Source: Oscillibacter ruminantium GH1
Lineage (GTDB): Bacteria > Bacillota > Clostridia > Oscillospirales > Oscillospiraceae
Direction: 5' to 3'
Assembly: GCF_000307265.1 (NCBI RefSeq)
Contig: NZ_DF158896.1
Span: forward strand, 408,675-472,674
DNA length: 64,000 nt
The notes under the pieces were generated by a model, which saw only the letters and a list, made by a program, of their open reading frames with translations, had not been told where the DNA came from and made no database searches. Position numbers and translations under genes: made by a program. Of this stretch, positions 25,994 to 34,836 are shown piece by piece. Numbering within the stretch: the stretch's first letter is position 1; the number at the start of each line of letters is the position of its first letter.

Positions 25994-26902
25994 AATCAAG
26001 ATAAAGAGCCGCCTGCCGATGTGCAGCGGCTGCGTTTGGCGACGTGGCGGACCGCCGGGCGGATATTGCGAGAAGATCCCACCCTTGAAGAACTGCTGCA
26101 CATGCTCCCCAAATGGGGAACGCCATCCATTGAATTATTAAAGGATGAGAAGATCAAAACGAAGGTAGATGCACTTACACAGCGGCTGGCGGAGGATATC
26201 CGCATCCGCAGTAAAACAGTTGGATTTCTCGCGCAGACAAAATCTCAGGCATCGAAAGCTGACCGTTCTGCGGCCTACCGCGCAATGTACCAGTCAGCGC
26301 GCGCAGCCATTTTGGACGAGATTGGACACACCATCGGGGAACCGCTGGTTGGCAGCCGGCAGGAATCGGGTGACCTGATGGATTCGCACGAGCTGAATGA
26401 GACAGTACGGCGTCTGGCTGCACAGATTCTCCGGGAAAACAAAAGTTTTCAACAGCTTATGGATGAGCTGCCGAAGGCAAGTCCGCTCCGTCAATCGCCG
26501 CTGCGGCAGGAAAAGTATCAGGAACAGTTGGAGCAGATTATGGGTGAGCTGACTGGCGACCTGCGCATGAGGACATTAATAGAGGGCTATGCTGCCGCGC
26601 ACGGCGCAGATTCGGACAGTTACCGGAATATTCGGAAGGAGGAATACGGAAATCTCTATCGCGCCATGCACACGCTGGTACTGGAAACCGTTCGGCAGGA
26701 AAAAGGCTATGAGGAGCAGGAGCAGCAGGACATGGTCGTAATGGCGCTGCTGCGGCTGTTCCGAAGCGGCAGTCAGAGCAAGAATCAATTGCATAGCCAA
26801 CGAGACTTCCAGCGTGAGAAGTATCGAAACCTCTCCGAGACGGCAAAGCGCGATTTGAAGAAAAAACGTCAGCAGGAAGGCAGCTGGTCAATGGAGTTTT
26901 AG
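25994..26902 (+). pseudogene. C-terminal remnant of a MobP-type relaxase
   Basis: The frame opens right after a TAA at 25991 and codes about 300 residues rich in charged helices, ending SETAKRDLKKKRQQEGSWSMEF. This resembles the C-terminal part of MobP3-like relaxases of clostridial mobilisable elements. The catalytic N-terminal half with its Tyr and three-His motif is missing. No ribosome site precedes the first possible start (GTG at 26021), so the gene has lost its 5' end at a junction near 25990. Family call is from pattern memory and needs a profile search. Confidence 0.5.
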
Positions 26903-26923
26903 AATGCAGGAGGTGAATCGACG

Positions 26924-27589
26924 ATGAGAAGAAAAACAGACACGCTAATCCACGTAAGTGATCATGAGTTGACGGCATTTGCTACTTTTGGTATACTCCT
27001 GTCAATCGTATTCTCTATGGATGCTCTGGGTGTTTTGGAGGAAGCTAATATGTCGTTTTTTGATAATCCTTGGATCAGCCTTGGGATCAACGTCTTTTCC
27101 AGTATTGGTGTAACCATTGCTTTAACGGTGACAGTATATTTCAAGTTTTTGAGACACATACCTGAAGAAAATGAGCGTAGAATCAACCAACTTCTTAATG
27201 ACCGGCTATCCCATGAGACAACGAACCACAATGCGGAAATGGCAGCTCTGAATCCAAACACGGCGCAGTTATCAAAAGAGCATGATCTAATCCGAAATGA
27301 TGTGGAACTTATTAAAGTGGAGTTTATCAGACAATCTTCCCGTGCAGATGCAGGATACGATTTAATGAAAGACAGTCAGCGTGAAGTTGTCAATGTAATT
27401 CGGCGTTTGGATGCTATACCACGACTTTGGGAAGAACTGCTTACTGAAAATCAGCAATTGAAAACAGAAAACAAAAATCTGCAGGCACAATTGACGAGAC
27501 AAGACCCGGACAGAGAAGGAACTCGGCATAGGTTCAGCCCTGATTTATCAGAAAAATCATTTCGGAATTTGGAGGAAGCCGAATTGTGA
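26924..27589 (+). CDS. Two-helix membrane protein with cytoplasmic coiled coil
   Basis: A 221-residue protein with an AGGAGGTG ribosome site. Two hydrophobic segments at about 17-38 (AFATFGILLSIVFSMDALGV) and 50-75 (ISLGINVFSSIGVTIALTVTVY) are followed by a long charged region with heptad character, including LLTENQQLKTENKNLQAQL. The C-terminal tail is polar. I recognise no family. It follows the relaxase remnant by 21 bp, so it was probably in that element's mobilisation operon. Confidence 0.65.
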   Translation: MRRKTDTLIHVSDHELTAFATFGILLSIVFSMDALGVLEEANMSFFDNPWISLGINVFSSIGVTIALTVTVYFKFLRHIPEENERRINQLLNDRLSHETTNHNAEMAALNPNTAQLSKEHDLIRNDVELIKVEFIRQSSRADAGYDLMKDSQREVVNVIRRLDAIPRLWEELLTENQQLKTENKNLQAQLTRQDPDREGTRHRFSPDLSEKSFRNLEEAEL

Positions 27590-27600
27590 ACCATGCCGAA

Positions 27601-27634
27601 AAATACCAGCCTGAAAAGGCTGGTATTTTTTCAT
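27601..27634 (+). terminator. Terminator after the coiled-coil membrane gene
   Basis: AAATACCAGCCT pairs with AGGCTGGTATTT around GAAA, followed by TTTTTC. It is a textbook rho-independent site 11 bp past the stop codon. Confidence 0.88.
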
Positions 27635-27843
27635 GGCGTGACTATACCTCGGCATCTTGGGATTGAAATTTTCCACAAAAGAGAAAAATCAGCTTCCAAC
27701 GAGAACCAAAAACAATTTGAAGCAAAAAGTTTTGCACTTTTCCACAAAATGAACGCTTTTCGCTACTTTGTATTGCATTTTGCAGTCGTTTGTGCTATCA
27801 TGTAATTAGAAGTAGAATACACTTTTTCAAGGAGGTATTTGAA

Positions 27844-28641
27844 ATGAAAGAGACTCTGAAAAGGAACTGGAAAGGCATTACCGCCACCGTGGTGGCGTTC
27901 GGCGCTGTCTTCGGCGCAATCTACTATGTGAACCACATCTATCTGCCGGATAAGCGTCAAGCTGCTGCGGAGCAGCTGGCCGCACAGGATGCCGCCGAAG
28001 TGGTAACGCCCAAGGAATACAATTTCGACATCAATGAAACGCAGCCCACGGCTCTCTCCTCCGGCAACGGCACGAACACCGCCGATGACAGCATCAAGGT
28101 CACCACGGATGCCGATGGCAATGTGACCATTGACCGGAAGTGGGATCATATTGATCCCAGCGAGTTGGACACTTCCACGGCGGCTCCCGGCGCGCCTACC
28201 GCCAACATCGGCAGCGGAGGCGGCAAGATTACCGGCACGGACGGGGCTTATCATGGGGAGCAGGCAGCAACAACCACACCGTCCACCGGCAGTTCCGGCA
28301 CAACTACCACAAAGCCCTCCACCGGCGACACCACTTCCAAGCCCAGCACCGGCACGGAGAACAAGCCCTCCACCGGGACGACCACGAAGCCGACCACGCC
28401 CAGCACGGGCGGTTCTACCACAGAAAAGCCCTCTGGCGGCTCCAACTCTGGCAGCTCTACGCCGCAGGATGGTGATATTCGCACTGAAAATGGCAAACAG
28501 CAAGAATATGTGGACGGTTTCGGCTGGGTAGACATCACCAACAACATTGGCGGCACGGACTATATCGACATGGATGCAATTGGCACACCCGAGGATTGGG
28601 AGAGATGGGACAGGCCATGTGAAAACGCCGTGTTTGGTTAA
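27844..28641 (+). CDS. Membrane-anchored protein with Thr/Pro/Ser/Gly-rich linker
   Basis: A 265-residue protein with AAGGAGG before the ATG at 27844. One N-terminal membrane segment (ITATVVAFGAVFGAIYYVNHIYL) precedes a long outside region: an acidic stretch, then about 90 residues of low-complexity PSTG/TTTKP repeats, then a short folded-looking end (EYVDGFGWVDITNNIGG). It looks like a cell-surface stalk protein of conjugative elements; I believe relatives are filed as DUF6550, but this is memory. It is followed by a secreted protein gene, so the two may form a surface module. Confidence 0.7.
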   Translation: MKETLKRNWKGITATVVAFGAVFGAIYYVNHIYLPDKRQAAAEQLAAQDAAEVVTPKEYNFDINETQPTALSSGNGTNTADDSIKVTTDADGNVTIDRKWDHIDPSELDTSTAAPGAPTANIGSGGGKITGTDGAYHGEQAATTTPSTGSSGTTTTKPSTGDTTSKPSTGTENKPSTGTTTKPTTPSTGGSTTEKPSGGSNSGSSTPQDGDIRTENGKQQEYVDGFGWVDITNNIGGTDYIDMDAIGTPEDWERWDRPCENAVFG

Positions 28642-28698
28642 TTCTTATCATGGGCTAAGATCTGTCCCGGCCAACCGGCAAAACTGAATAGCAAAGGA

Positions 28699-28738
28699 AA
28701 CTCCTTGCGTACCAATGGACGCAGGGAGTTTTTATTTT
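28699..28738 (+). terminator. Terminator before the secreted-protein gene
   Basis: AACTCCTTGCGT pairs with ACGCAGGGAGTT (one bulge-type mismatch), followed by a T-rich run. Confidence 0.7.
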
Positions 28739-28756
28739 TGGAAAGGATGTGTTTTT

Positions 28757-30451
28757 TTGCAAAAAAAGAGAATTGCAGCGGGACTGCTGGCGGCTGTCAT
28801 GGCACTGTCACTGCTGGCGGTACCGGCCAAGGCAGACCCCGTGGGCGACGGCAATATTGACAGCGGCACTGGCGGAGGTGGGAGCGGCAGCGGCAGCGGC
28901 GGTTCTGGCATGGGGACAGGCAGTAAGCAAAATTATTGGAACAACGAGGACGGCTGCCGCATTACCATCCTGAAAAACAACAGCAAGGTCTATCAAATGG
29001 ACTGGACTAATCAGCCGGAAGCCGCCAGCGTGAAAAGGTCGTTTGCTCCCAAAAACAAGCTGGATTACTTGCATGGGGCAGGTCTGAGTATAATCAGCGG
29101 CAACAACAGCTATAAAAGCACCGTTCTTCCAAAAACCCTAGAAATGGACACGATTGTAGGTGGTGCGGGCGGCAACAACATTGCCGCCATCCGGCGATAT
29201 TTCACGAAAGAAGATACTATTCGTGCCATTTCCAATGGTGTTGGCATTCCCTATGACGACCTGATCGGCGGCGAGTATCGGTTACTTTTGGAACCAATCG
29301 CCTACTTCACGTTTAAAGGCGTCAAGTGGGCCATGACGGCGACCGAAGCCGCTATGTATGACGTGCAGGTCAAAGGCCAGCTCCGGGCATGGATGAAGTC
29401 TCTGACCCATCAGAATCTTCCTCTGAGCATGTTTTTGGAGAAGACCGACGAGGAGTTGCACTTGGATAAGTGGACAGGCTCGAAGAGTGGCAAGCAGACC
29501 AACGCCGACATCATCCACTTTCTCGGCATGGGCATTGTCTCCTTCAAGGCCAAACCACCGGTGGTAACACCCGGCGAGTATGATTACGAATTCCGCACGG
29601 ACACGGATGTGATTATCAGCTTTCCGTTGTCTGCGCGGGAGGCGATCACGCCGGATAACAATGCGTATGCGACGATGTCTATCGGCGGAAAAACCTTCCG
29701 CAAAAGTTTCATCTGCCCAGAAGGCGGCACGCAGCTTGTGTGGGTGCAATGGCACACCCCCAAAGAACCGCAGACGCTGACCGCGTCCGCCTTTGGTGGG
29801 GATTCTTCTGTGACGCTGCGAATCAATGTGGTGAAGCTGGAAGAAAAAACACCACCCGATCCGACCTATTATGACCGCAACGATGGCTTTACCCCGCCGC
29901 CAGCGCCGGACTACGGCAGCAACCTCAGCACCACATGGGGCGAGTGGATCGCAGAACCGGCTTTAATCGGCTGGAGGTGGAAGTACGTGACCTACAGCGC
30001 GTCGCTGGTGATCCACAAGTACACCCTGAAGCCGGACGAGCGCTGCAAGACGGATTACCGCATCGGCAATGGACAGACCACCATGCGATCCGGCTATGGT
30101 GTGGAAGTCAGTGTGGAGCCGTTGGTGCAGTATGGCGGCGGTGTGTCAAGCTATGATGTGACGCCGGTTCAAAACGCGGTGGCCACATTCCCGGAGTTCA
30201 GTTATCAGGAGTATGACCGGCTGCTGGAGAAGGTAGACGCGCGGCGCTGGTCCTTCAAGCAGAATCCCTACTCGTACTACTCAAATCGCATTCACTACAC
30301 GCCCATCTGGTTCCCGGACGGGGACTATACCGTGCCGGTATGCGTCTTTGACGCTTGGACACCCGGCGGGCAGCTCTACGCCACCATCACCGACACGTTG
30401 AATATCTTTGGCGATGTGCTGGATGATTGGTATATCCATGTAACAGATTAG
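28757..30451 (+). CDS. Large secreted protein of the mobile element
   Basis: A 564-residue protein. A TTG start at 28757 is chosen because GAAAGGATG precedes it and the product then begins with a clean signal peptide (MQKKRIAAGLLAAVMALSLL, cut after AKA). A glycine/serine-rich linker (about 35-60) leads to a large beta-rich, aromatic extracellular region with repeated Tyr/Trp motifs (for example WIAEPALIGWRWKYVTYSASL). No sortase motif, SLH domain or enzyme motif is seen. It may be an adhesin or mating-surface protein carried by the element; function is unknown. Confidence 0.7.
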   Translation: MQKKRIAAGLLAAVMALSLLAVPAKADPVGDGNIDSGTGGGGSGSGSGGSGMGTGSKQNYWNNEDGCRITILKNNSKVYQMDWTNQPEAASVKRSFAPKNKLDYLHGAGLSIISGNNSYKSTVLPKTLEMDTIVGGAGGNNIAAIRRYFTKEDTIRAISNGVGIPYDDLIGGEYRLLLEPIAYFTFKGVKWAMTATEAAMYDVQVKGQLRAWMKSLTHQNLPLSMFLEKTDEELHLDKWTGSKSGKQTNADIIHFLGMGIVSFKAKPPVVTPGEYDYEFRTDTDVIISFPLSAREAITPDNNAYATMSIGGKTFRKSFICPEGGTQLVWVQWHTPKEPQTLTASAFGGDSSVTLRINVVKLEEKTPPDPTYYDRNDGFTPPPAPDYGSNLSTTWGEWIAEPALIGWRWKYVTYSASLVIHKYTLKPDERCKTDYRIGNGQTTMRSGYGVEVSVEPLVQYGGGVSSYDVTPVQNAVATFPEFSYQEYDRLLEKVDARRWSFKQNPYSYYSNRIHYTPIWFPDGDYTVPVCVFDAWTPGGQLYATITDTLNIFGDVLDDWYIHVTD

Positions 30452-30462
30452 CGGGGAGCATT

Positions 30463-30475
30463 CGAGCGGCTAGCA
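30463..30475. repeat. 13-bp inverted repeat, left arm
   Basis: CGAGCGGCTAGCA; its exact reverse complement lies at 30696-30708, and a related copy (GAACGGCTAGCG) at about 30719-30730. The pair frames a hairpin and the 28-residue membrane peptide gene. Confidence 0.85.
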
Positions 30476-30540
30476 AATTCGGATGGCTCCGAGCTTTCGG
30501 CACAGATTGACAGGACATAGTAGATAGGGTAAAATAAAAA

Positions 30541-30558
30541 CCGCCCTGAAAAGGGCGG
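30541..30558. other. Hairpin upstream of the small membrane peptide
   Basis: CCGCCCT and AGGGCGG pair perfectly around GAAA. There is no T-run, so a regulatory stem or processing site is as likely as a terminator. Confidence 0.6.
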
Positions 30559-30614
30559 GCGCTGTTGTAAAAATGGCGGTTAGCCACTCCCTTGAGAAAG
30601 GGGGTGATGCAATT

Positions 30615-30701
30615 GTGGGAAACGGGTTCTGGGCGAAAGCCCTGCGAATCTTCGTGTGCGTGGCAGTGATGCTGTACATACTGACCATAAAAGCGTGCTA
30701 G
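30615..30701 (+). CDS. 28-residue membrane peptide
   Basis: A GTG start at 30615 follows AAAGGGGGTGAT, almost a perfect anti-Shine-Dalgarno match at good spacing, which is strong support for so short a frame. The product is a short polar head (GNGFWAK), one hydrophobic helix (IFVCVAVMLYILTI) and a basic end (KAC). This build fits type I toxins, phage-type holin-like peptides or small membrane regulators. The stop codon lies inside the right arm of the 13-bp inverted repeat. No relative is recognised with certainty. Confidence 0.55.
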   Translation: MGNGFWAKALRIFVCVAVMLYILTIKAC

Positions 30702-30708
30702 CCGCTCG
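30696..30708. repeat. 13-bp inverted repeat, right arm
   Basis: TGCTAGCCGCTCG, exact reverse complement of 30463-30475; it overlaps the stop codon of the small peptide gene. Confidence 0.85.
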
Positions 30709-30846
30709 GCTGGTCCCCGAACGGCTAGCGTAAGTTAGTTGAGAGGTATGGGCTAACCGTCATGCAACAGCGCCCTTTCTATATCCATTATAGCGAATCT
30801 GCCGCCTTTGTCAAGGCGGCTTTTATTTTGGAGAGGAGTTAGAACC

Positions 30847-31290
30847 ATGCTCAACAAGATCATTCTCATGGGTCGTCTCACTCGCGACCCGGAATTGCGC
30901 CGCACTGGCAGCGGCACGGCAGTCACATCATTTAGCCTAGCCGTTGACCGGGACTTCAAGTCCCAGAGCGGCGAGAAGGAGACGGACTTTATCGACATTG
31001 TTGCTTGGCGCACCACAGCCGAATTTGTCAGCAAATACTTTACCAAGGGCCGCATGGCCATTGTGGAAGGCCGTTTACAGATCCGCGACTGGACGGATAA
31101 AGATGGCGGGAAGCGCCGCTCGGCGGAGGTCGTGGCCGACAACGTCTACTTCGGAGATTCCAAACGGGATGGCGACGGGCATTCTTCCGCTCCTGCATAT
31201 GGTGCTACCCAAGTTGGCAGCCCAACCCCCGTTGACGCGCATTCCGAGTTCGCAGAAATTGAGGAAGGAGATGGAGAGCTACCATTTTAA
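30847..31290 (+). CDS. ssb: Single-stranded DNA-binding protein
   Basis: A 147-residue OB-fold protein that coats single-stranded DNA. MLNKIILMGRLTRDPELRRTGSGTAVTSF and FIDIVAWRTTAEFVSKYFTKG are the conserved SSB core (about 1-105). The acidic tail ends EEGDGELPF, close to the protein-recruiting tip DDDIPF of housekeeping SSB. The ATG at 30847 has GAGGAG upstream. This is a second, element-borne SSB by context, useful when DNA is transferred or replicated as single strands. The reading in other frames over this gene is not real. Confidence 0.92.
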   Translation: MLNKIILMGRLTRDPELRRTGSGTAVTSFSLAVDRDFKSQSGEKETDFIDIVAWRTTAEFVSKYFTKGRMAIVEGRLQIRDWTDKDGGKRRSAEVVADNVYFGDSKRDGDGHSSAPAYGATQVGSPTPVDAHSEFAEIEEGDGELPF

Positions 31291-31312
31291 TAATAGACAA
31301 GGAGAGATTATA

Positions 31313-32398
31313 GTGATTATTGTGTTAGCCGACGCGCCCACACTGCCCGGTTATGATTTTGACGGCTGGTCAACCTCCGACGCGACCATCGCTGATGGCA
31401 GTTTTACCATGCCGGATGCAGCCGTGGTACTCACCGGCGCGTGGGCAACAAGGACAGATATTCCATACACTGTTGAATACTACTGGCAGAATGCTGCTGA
31501 TGATGACTATACATTGGCAGATACATTCCGTGGCAAGGGTTCTGTGGGCGGGAGTATCCCTCACAAGGAATTTGAGGGCTTTACCGAAACTCCGGACAGT
31601 GTCACTGCCGAGGGCAGTACCAAAATTAAAAGCGACGGCAGCACTCTTGTAAAACTCTATTATGACCGTGATCGGTATCTTGTCTCGTTTGCGTATTACG
31701 GGACTGCTCCGAACGCTGCGCCCACTCTGCCGGAAAGCACACTCTATCGCTTCGGAGCCTCCGTTACGCTGCCTGCGATTCCCAGCACAGTTTCCGGTAT
31801 GAGCTTCTCTGGCTGGACTGCGGACGGTGGGAAAATTTCTGGAAACATCCTGTCTGTGCCGGCACAGGATACACGGGTCACTGGCACTTGGAAGCAAATC
31901 TCCGATTCCGGCGATGTGCCTGAGGCAACTCCTATTGAAGCAGTAACACTGGAGGACAACGGCTCCGCTTATGTGATCGGCTACGAGGACGGTACCTTCC
32001 GACCGGATGCTTATCTGACAGCTAAACACGAGGCACTTATGCTATCCCGGCTGGGGCTGCCTGTAACGCCGTTGAGCGGCGGTGCAGACGCGCTTGGCAC
32101 AAAACGGTACATTACCCGCCGGGATTTTCTGCACACATTGCTGCATGCGGCTGGAGTGGCTGCGGAGTCTGCTGCAGATCCCATGGCACAAGCGGCGGCA
32201 CTTGGCTGGATTTCCGGCTACACGAACGGCGAATGGTATCCCAATGCCTACATTACCCGTGCGCAGGCCGTGGTAATCATCAACCGGGCTTTTGATCGCG
32301 TGGCCGCGTTAGACCTGAAGACCGATATCATTTATGTGGATCTGCCGCAGGACTATTGGGCCTATGATGCGATCATGGCCGCATCCAATATTTTTTGA
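31313..32398 (+). pseudogene. 5'-truncated S-layer homology protein with InlB-type repeat
   Basis: The frame can start at a GTG (31313) behind GGAGAG and codes 361 residues but has no signal peptide. It opens inside a repeat (LPGYDFDGWSTSDATIADG, then YTVEYYWQNAADDDYTLADTF) of the InlB B-repeat/MucBP kind. S-layer homology repeats follow (VIGYEDGTFRPDAYLTAKHEALM, then WISGYTNGEWYPNAYITRAQA and DYWAYDAIMAA). Such proteins anchor to the cell wall, so a copy without an export signal cannot reach its place. It is probably the 3' end of a surface gene cut by recombination behind ssb. A homologous broken copy lies at 42837-43990. Confidence 0.75.
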
Positions 32399-32411
32399 GC
32401 AAAGCAGTGCA

Positions 32412-32436
32412 GGAGCCGGACGCAATGTCCGGCTCC
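32412..32436 (+). terminator. Terminator after the S-layer fragment
   Basis: Perfect 10-bp stem GGAGCCGGAC/GTCCGGCTCC with a 5-base loop, 14 bp past the stop codon. Confidence 0.7.
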
Positions 32437-32653
32437 CGTTCTTTGTTCTACGCTCTGCAAAACGAGCGCATATTGAAAGAGCTTAAAAAGTTTGATACAA
32501 TACTGGAAAATACTATGATTTTTTTAATGCTATGCATTGACTTGTTTTACCTTGCGTTAATACCACAGGTAAGTTTTATGGTAAGTTGCTTGTGCACACA
32601 AAGATGCGGGCCTCAAGTGCTGCGGGTGCGCGTTGTTGAAAAGGAGGGCAGAA

Positions 32654-33094
32654 ATGGCTGGAAAGTTTCGTAATCAGGTTATGCGTCTGTCCCTACAAGA
32701 GCGCACGAAAAAGAAAAATTCGCAGCTCCACGATGAGAAAATCCGACTGGAAAGCCTGTCGGATGAAGAGCTCATGTTTTATTATCTCGAACTAAAATCA
32801 TCCTATGAATATAAAAAGAATGTTTTCTCGTTTCTCTTAGTTACTATTTTAGTAGCGGGAATCTCAGACGTTTGGCGGCTGCTGGCTGAATTTGCTAAAA
32901 AAGCGCTGACACTTGACCTCTCTCGTTGGGTTTGCACAGAAGCAGATTTATCTGCGATTCTTACGGCGTTTTGCCTTGTCGGCGTCTGTATTAGCGCAGC
33001 CGTCTTTACTATGCTTATCTGGTATTTAAAATCAATGCGCACAACACATCAGATGCTGCTGATGGTAGAAAAAATACAAGAGAAACGAGAATAA
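32654..33094 (+). CDS. Membrane protein, two helices, unknown
   Basis: A 146-residue protein with AAGGAGGG before the ATG at 32654. A basic, coiled-coil-prone head (about 1-60) is followed by two hydrophobic segments (VFSFLLVTILVAGISDVW and LTAFCLVGVCISAAVFTMLIWYL) separated by about 30 residues. It precedes a second small membrane protein by 11 bp, so they are likely co-expressed. No family is recognised. Confidence 0.65.
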   Translation: MAGKFRNQVMRLSLQERTKKKNSQLHDEKIRLESLSDEELMFYYLELKSSYEYKKNVFSFLLVTILVAGISDVWRLLAEFAKKALTLDLSRWVCTEADLSAILTAFCLVGVCISAAVFTMLIWYLKSMRTTHQMLLMVEKIQEKRE

Positions 33095-33105
33095 GGGAAA
33101 TTGCG

Positions 33106-33513
33106 ATGATGATAAAAAAGAGATGTTTGATTTTAGAAGCGCCATATGCATTAATTGTGACAGCTTATCTGTTGGCACTCAACGGACTGAATCATAGGCT
33201 GCTGTCACTGTCGGCACAGAACGAAGCAATCTCGCCTTTTGAATTGCTGAGTTACCACAACTATGAGCCTCTATATTTTTTCTTTATTGCAGTTGTGCTG
33301 ACCATTATTGGTGTTGCCCTCTCTATTTATCATATTCGCCAAATTAGGCATATGGAACTTGAATACGACGAACTACTTGCAACGCTCCTCTCAATTTTGA
33401 TTAACATACTTCTAATTATTCTGCTCTTCATTTTTATTAATAACCCTATACTTAGAGCAATCATCTGTGTTGTTTTTATCGTAATAGGAGGTCTTGGGTT
33501 GAGTCAGGACTAG
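33106..33513 (+). CDS. Small polytopic membrane protein, unknown
   Basis: A 135-residue protein with four hydrophobic segments, including YALIVTAYLLALNGL, FFFIAVVLTIIGVALSIYHI and a long C-terminal pair (LLSILINILLIILLFIFINN and AIICVVFIVIGGLGL). The ribosome site is modest (AGGGAAATTGCG). It follows the previous membrane gene closely and both end at one strong terminator. A two-protein membrane system carried by the element is a fair description; function unknown. Confidence 0.6.
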   Translation: MMIKKRCLILEAPYALIVTAYLLALNGLNHRLLSLSAQNEAISPFELLSYHNYEPLYFFFIAVVLTIIGVALSIYHIRQIRHMELEYDELLATLLSILINILLIILLFIFINNPILRAIICVVFIVIGGLGLSQD

Positions 33514-33535
33514 AGCATAAAATAGCTTTGCCTAT

Positions 33536-33578
33536 AAGCACAGGAACCTAGTATTTTACTAGGTTCCTGTGCTTTATT
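33536..33578 (+). terminator. Strong terminator after the membrane gene pair
   Basis: AAGCACAGGAACCTAGTA pairs perfectly with TACTAGGTTCCTGTGCTT around a TTT loop, with TATTTT following. Confidence 0.9.
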
Positions 33579-33643
33579 TTGCAAAAAGCGCGTGCAGCCT
33601 GTGCAAGAGGCTGCACGCAAAGAGAAGGAAGGAAGAAAAGAAC

Positions 33644-34546
33644 ATGAACACAAAACATTCACTTTTTCGGAATCCCAGTTGCCTCCTGTACAATCAGGCG
33701 CTCTCTTACAGCGCCCGCTGGGTGGGAGCCGCCCTGTACAGCCGCCGCAACCACCTTGGCCAATGCACCATCAGTCTCGACGCTCTGGCCAAGCTGGCCA
33801 GCTGCTCCGTTCCCACCGCCCGCAAAGCGACGGAAGAACTGAAGCGCGCCGGCTGCATTGATTTCTGCCGCAGCTACCAGTACCAGGAGAAGATCGGACG
33901 CGTGGGTTATGGAAAGACCACCTACGCCTGCTTGCTTCCGGTGACGGAGGACTATACCCTGATCCCGCGCGAGATATTCCAGTGGAAGCTGTCCCACGGA
34001 GCCTTCTGCGTATGTCTGTGCCTGTTCCAGCAGGCGGGTAACAACAAGAAGGCGTTCCCGTCCATCCGCAGTATCGCAAAACTGCTGGAGATGGGTTGCT
34101 CCACCGTGTGCAGAGCGCTGGGCGCGATCCGCAAGCTGCAAGGCATCATTGTCCTGCGCTGCAAAAACCGCAACTGCACGTTTAACCGCAATTCCTATTA
34201 CCTCAGAGTAGAATACAAGGGGGTAGTCCAGACATCTGTGACGGATTCTGTGCCGCACAAGGGGGATTCCTGTTCTTTCTTCTTCTCTCATTCTACCGCG
34301 GTACATAGTCAAACGCAATCTCTTTCGGATCATGGGGGTGCTCCCATTTTTTACAGACAACTTAGGGACTTAGATAACGATAGATCTTACAAGAGAAGAA
34401 AAAACTATAGGGCGGGAGACTTGTCGCTTGAACAAGGTATGCTTGTGAATGATACCCGTTTTAGGCATTTTGGGGGTTCAATAAAAAAGGCTGTCTCAAA
34501 GTCGTATGACTCCGGGACAGCTTTCGTGTCAGATACCTGGTGGTAG
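33644..34546 (+). CDS. Winged-helix DNA-binding protein, probable element replication or control factor
   Basis: A 300-residue protein starting MNTKHSLFRNPSCLLYNQAL behind AAGGAAGGAAG. Two helix-turn-helix regions are visible: TISLDALAKLASCSVPTARKATEELK (about 45-70) and AFPSIRSIAKLLEMGCSTVCRALGAI (about 140-165). Such double wHTH proteins are common in clostridial mobile elements as replication initiators or regulators. From about residue 240 the sequence loses its character: the 41-bp repeat at 34375-34415 and an IS-like hairpin are read as protein, so the C-terminus is probably chimeric. Confidence 0.7.
   Translation: MNTKHSLFRNPSCLLYNQALSYSARWVGAALYSRRNHLGQCTISLDALAKLASCSVPTARKATEELKRAGCIDFCRSYQYQEKIGRVGYGKTTYACLLPVTEDYTLIPREIFQWKLSHGAFCVCLCLFQQAGNNKKAFPSIRSIAKLLEMGCSTVCRALGAIRKLQGIIVLRCKNRNCTFNRNSYYLRVEYKGVVQTSVTDSVPHKGDSCSFFFSHSTAVHSQTQSLSDHGGAPIFYRQLRDLDNDRSYKRRKNYRAGDLSLEQGMLVNDTRFRHFGGSIKKAVSKSYDSGTAFVSDTWW
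34375..34415. repeat. 41-bp direct repeat, copy 1
   Basis: Starts TAACGATAGATCTTACAAGA and matches 38398-38438 at 40 of 41 positions (mismatch at 34407). It lies in the 3' part of the winged-helix gene. The two copies bracket the IS256 scar and the DUF134/NifX/ATPase cluster. Confidence 0.9.
34487..34521. terminator. Hairpin at the end of the winged-helix gene
   Basis: GCTGTC and GACAGC close an imperfect 14-bp stem around GTAT; sequences of this type often mark ends of insertion elements or terminators. Confidence 0.5.
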
Positions 34547-34677
34547 ATTTATATATGTATGGTTAGTTCATTGTAAGGCGGAATATCAAAATCTCCGGGC
34601 AAAACCTTTCCCCAATCTTCGCCATTGATCATGGCTGTGTCCAGATAAGTTCGCAATTTTAGGACTACTGTTATGAA

Positions 34678-34830
34678 TTAAGCAGTAGAAAGCAGCAGTG
34701 TCTGAATGGCTTTGGGGTGGATGTAAGCTCTGGAAACAGACCAATCCTCGGCATACTCCATGAGATAAGTGGTCACCAGACGAAGGTAGGACTCTTGGTT
34801 GGGGAAGATGACCACCACATTGGTTCTCCT
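34678..34830 (-). pseudogene. IS256-family transposase, C-terminal scar
   Basis: The minus strand codes RRRTNVVVIFPNQESYLRLV followed by TTYLMEYAEDWSVSRAYIHP and a TAA stop. The order RRT-VV-IFPN-ES-RLVT-LME-EDW is the standard C-terminus of IS256 (Mutator-type) transposases. Only about 50 codons remain; the catalytic DDE part is gone, so the insertion sequence is dead. No terminal repeats were identified. The stretch 34547-34677 shows no gene. Confidence 0.75.
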
Positions 34831-34836
34831 TCTTTT

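Noticed and set aside
28240..28480. Repetitive DNA in the PSTG-rich gene, CRISPR-like at first sight
   Set aside because: Units are short, irregular and in frame, coding a Thr/Pro/Ser/Gly linker; no spacers and no cas genes.
30944..31312. Upstream extension of the S-layer frame across ssb
   Set aside because: It overlaps ssb in another frame; ssb has strong family identity, and the S-layer similarity begins only after 31313.
34547..34677. Further transposase sequence upstream or downstream of the IS256 scar
   Set aside because: No frame here continues the transposase pattern and no terminal inverted repeats were found.
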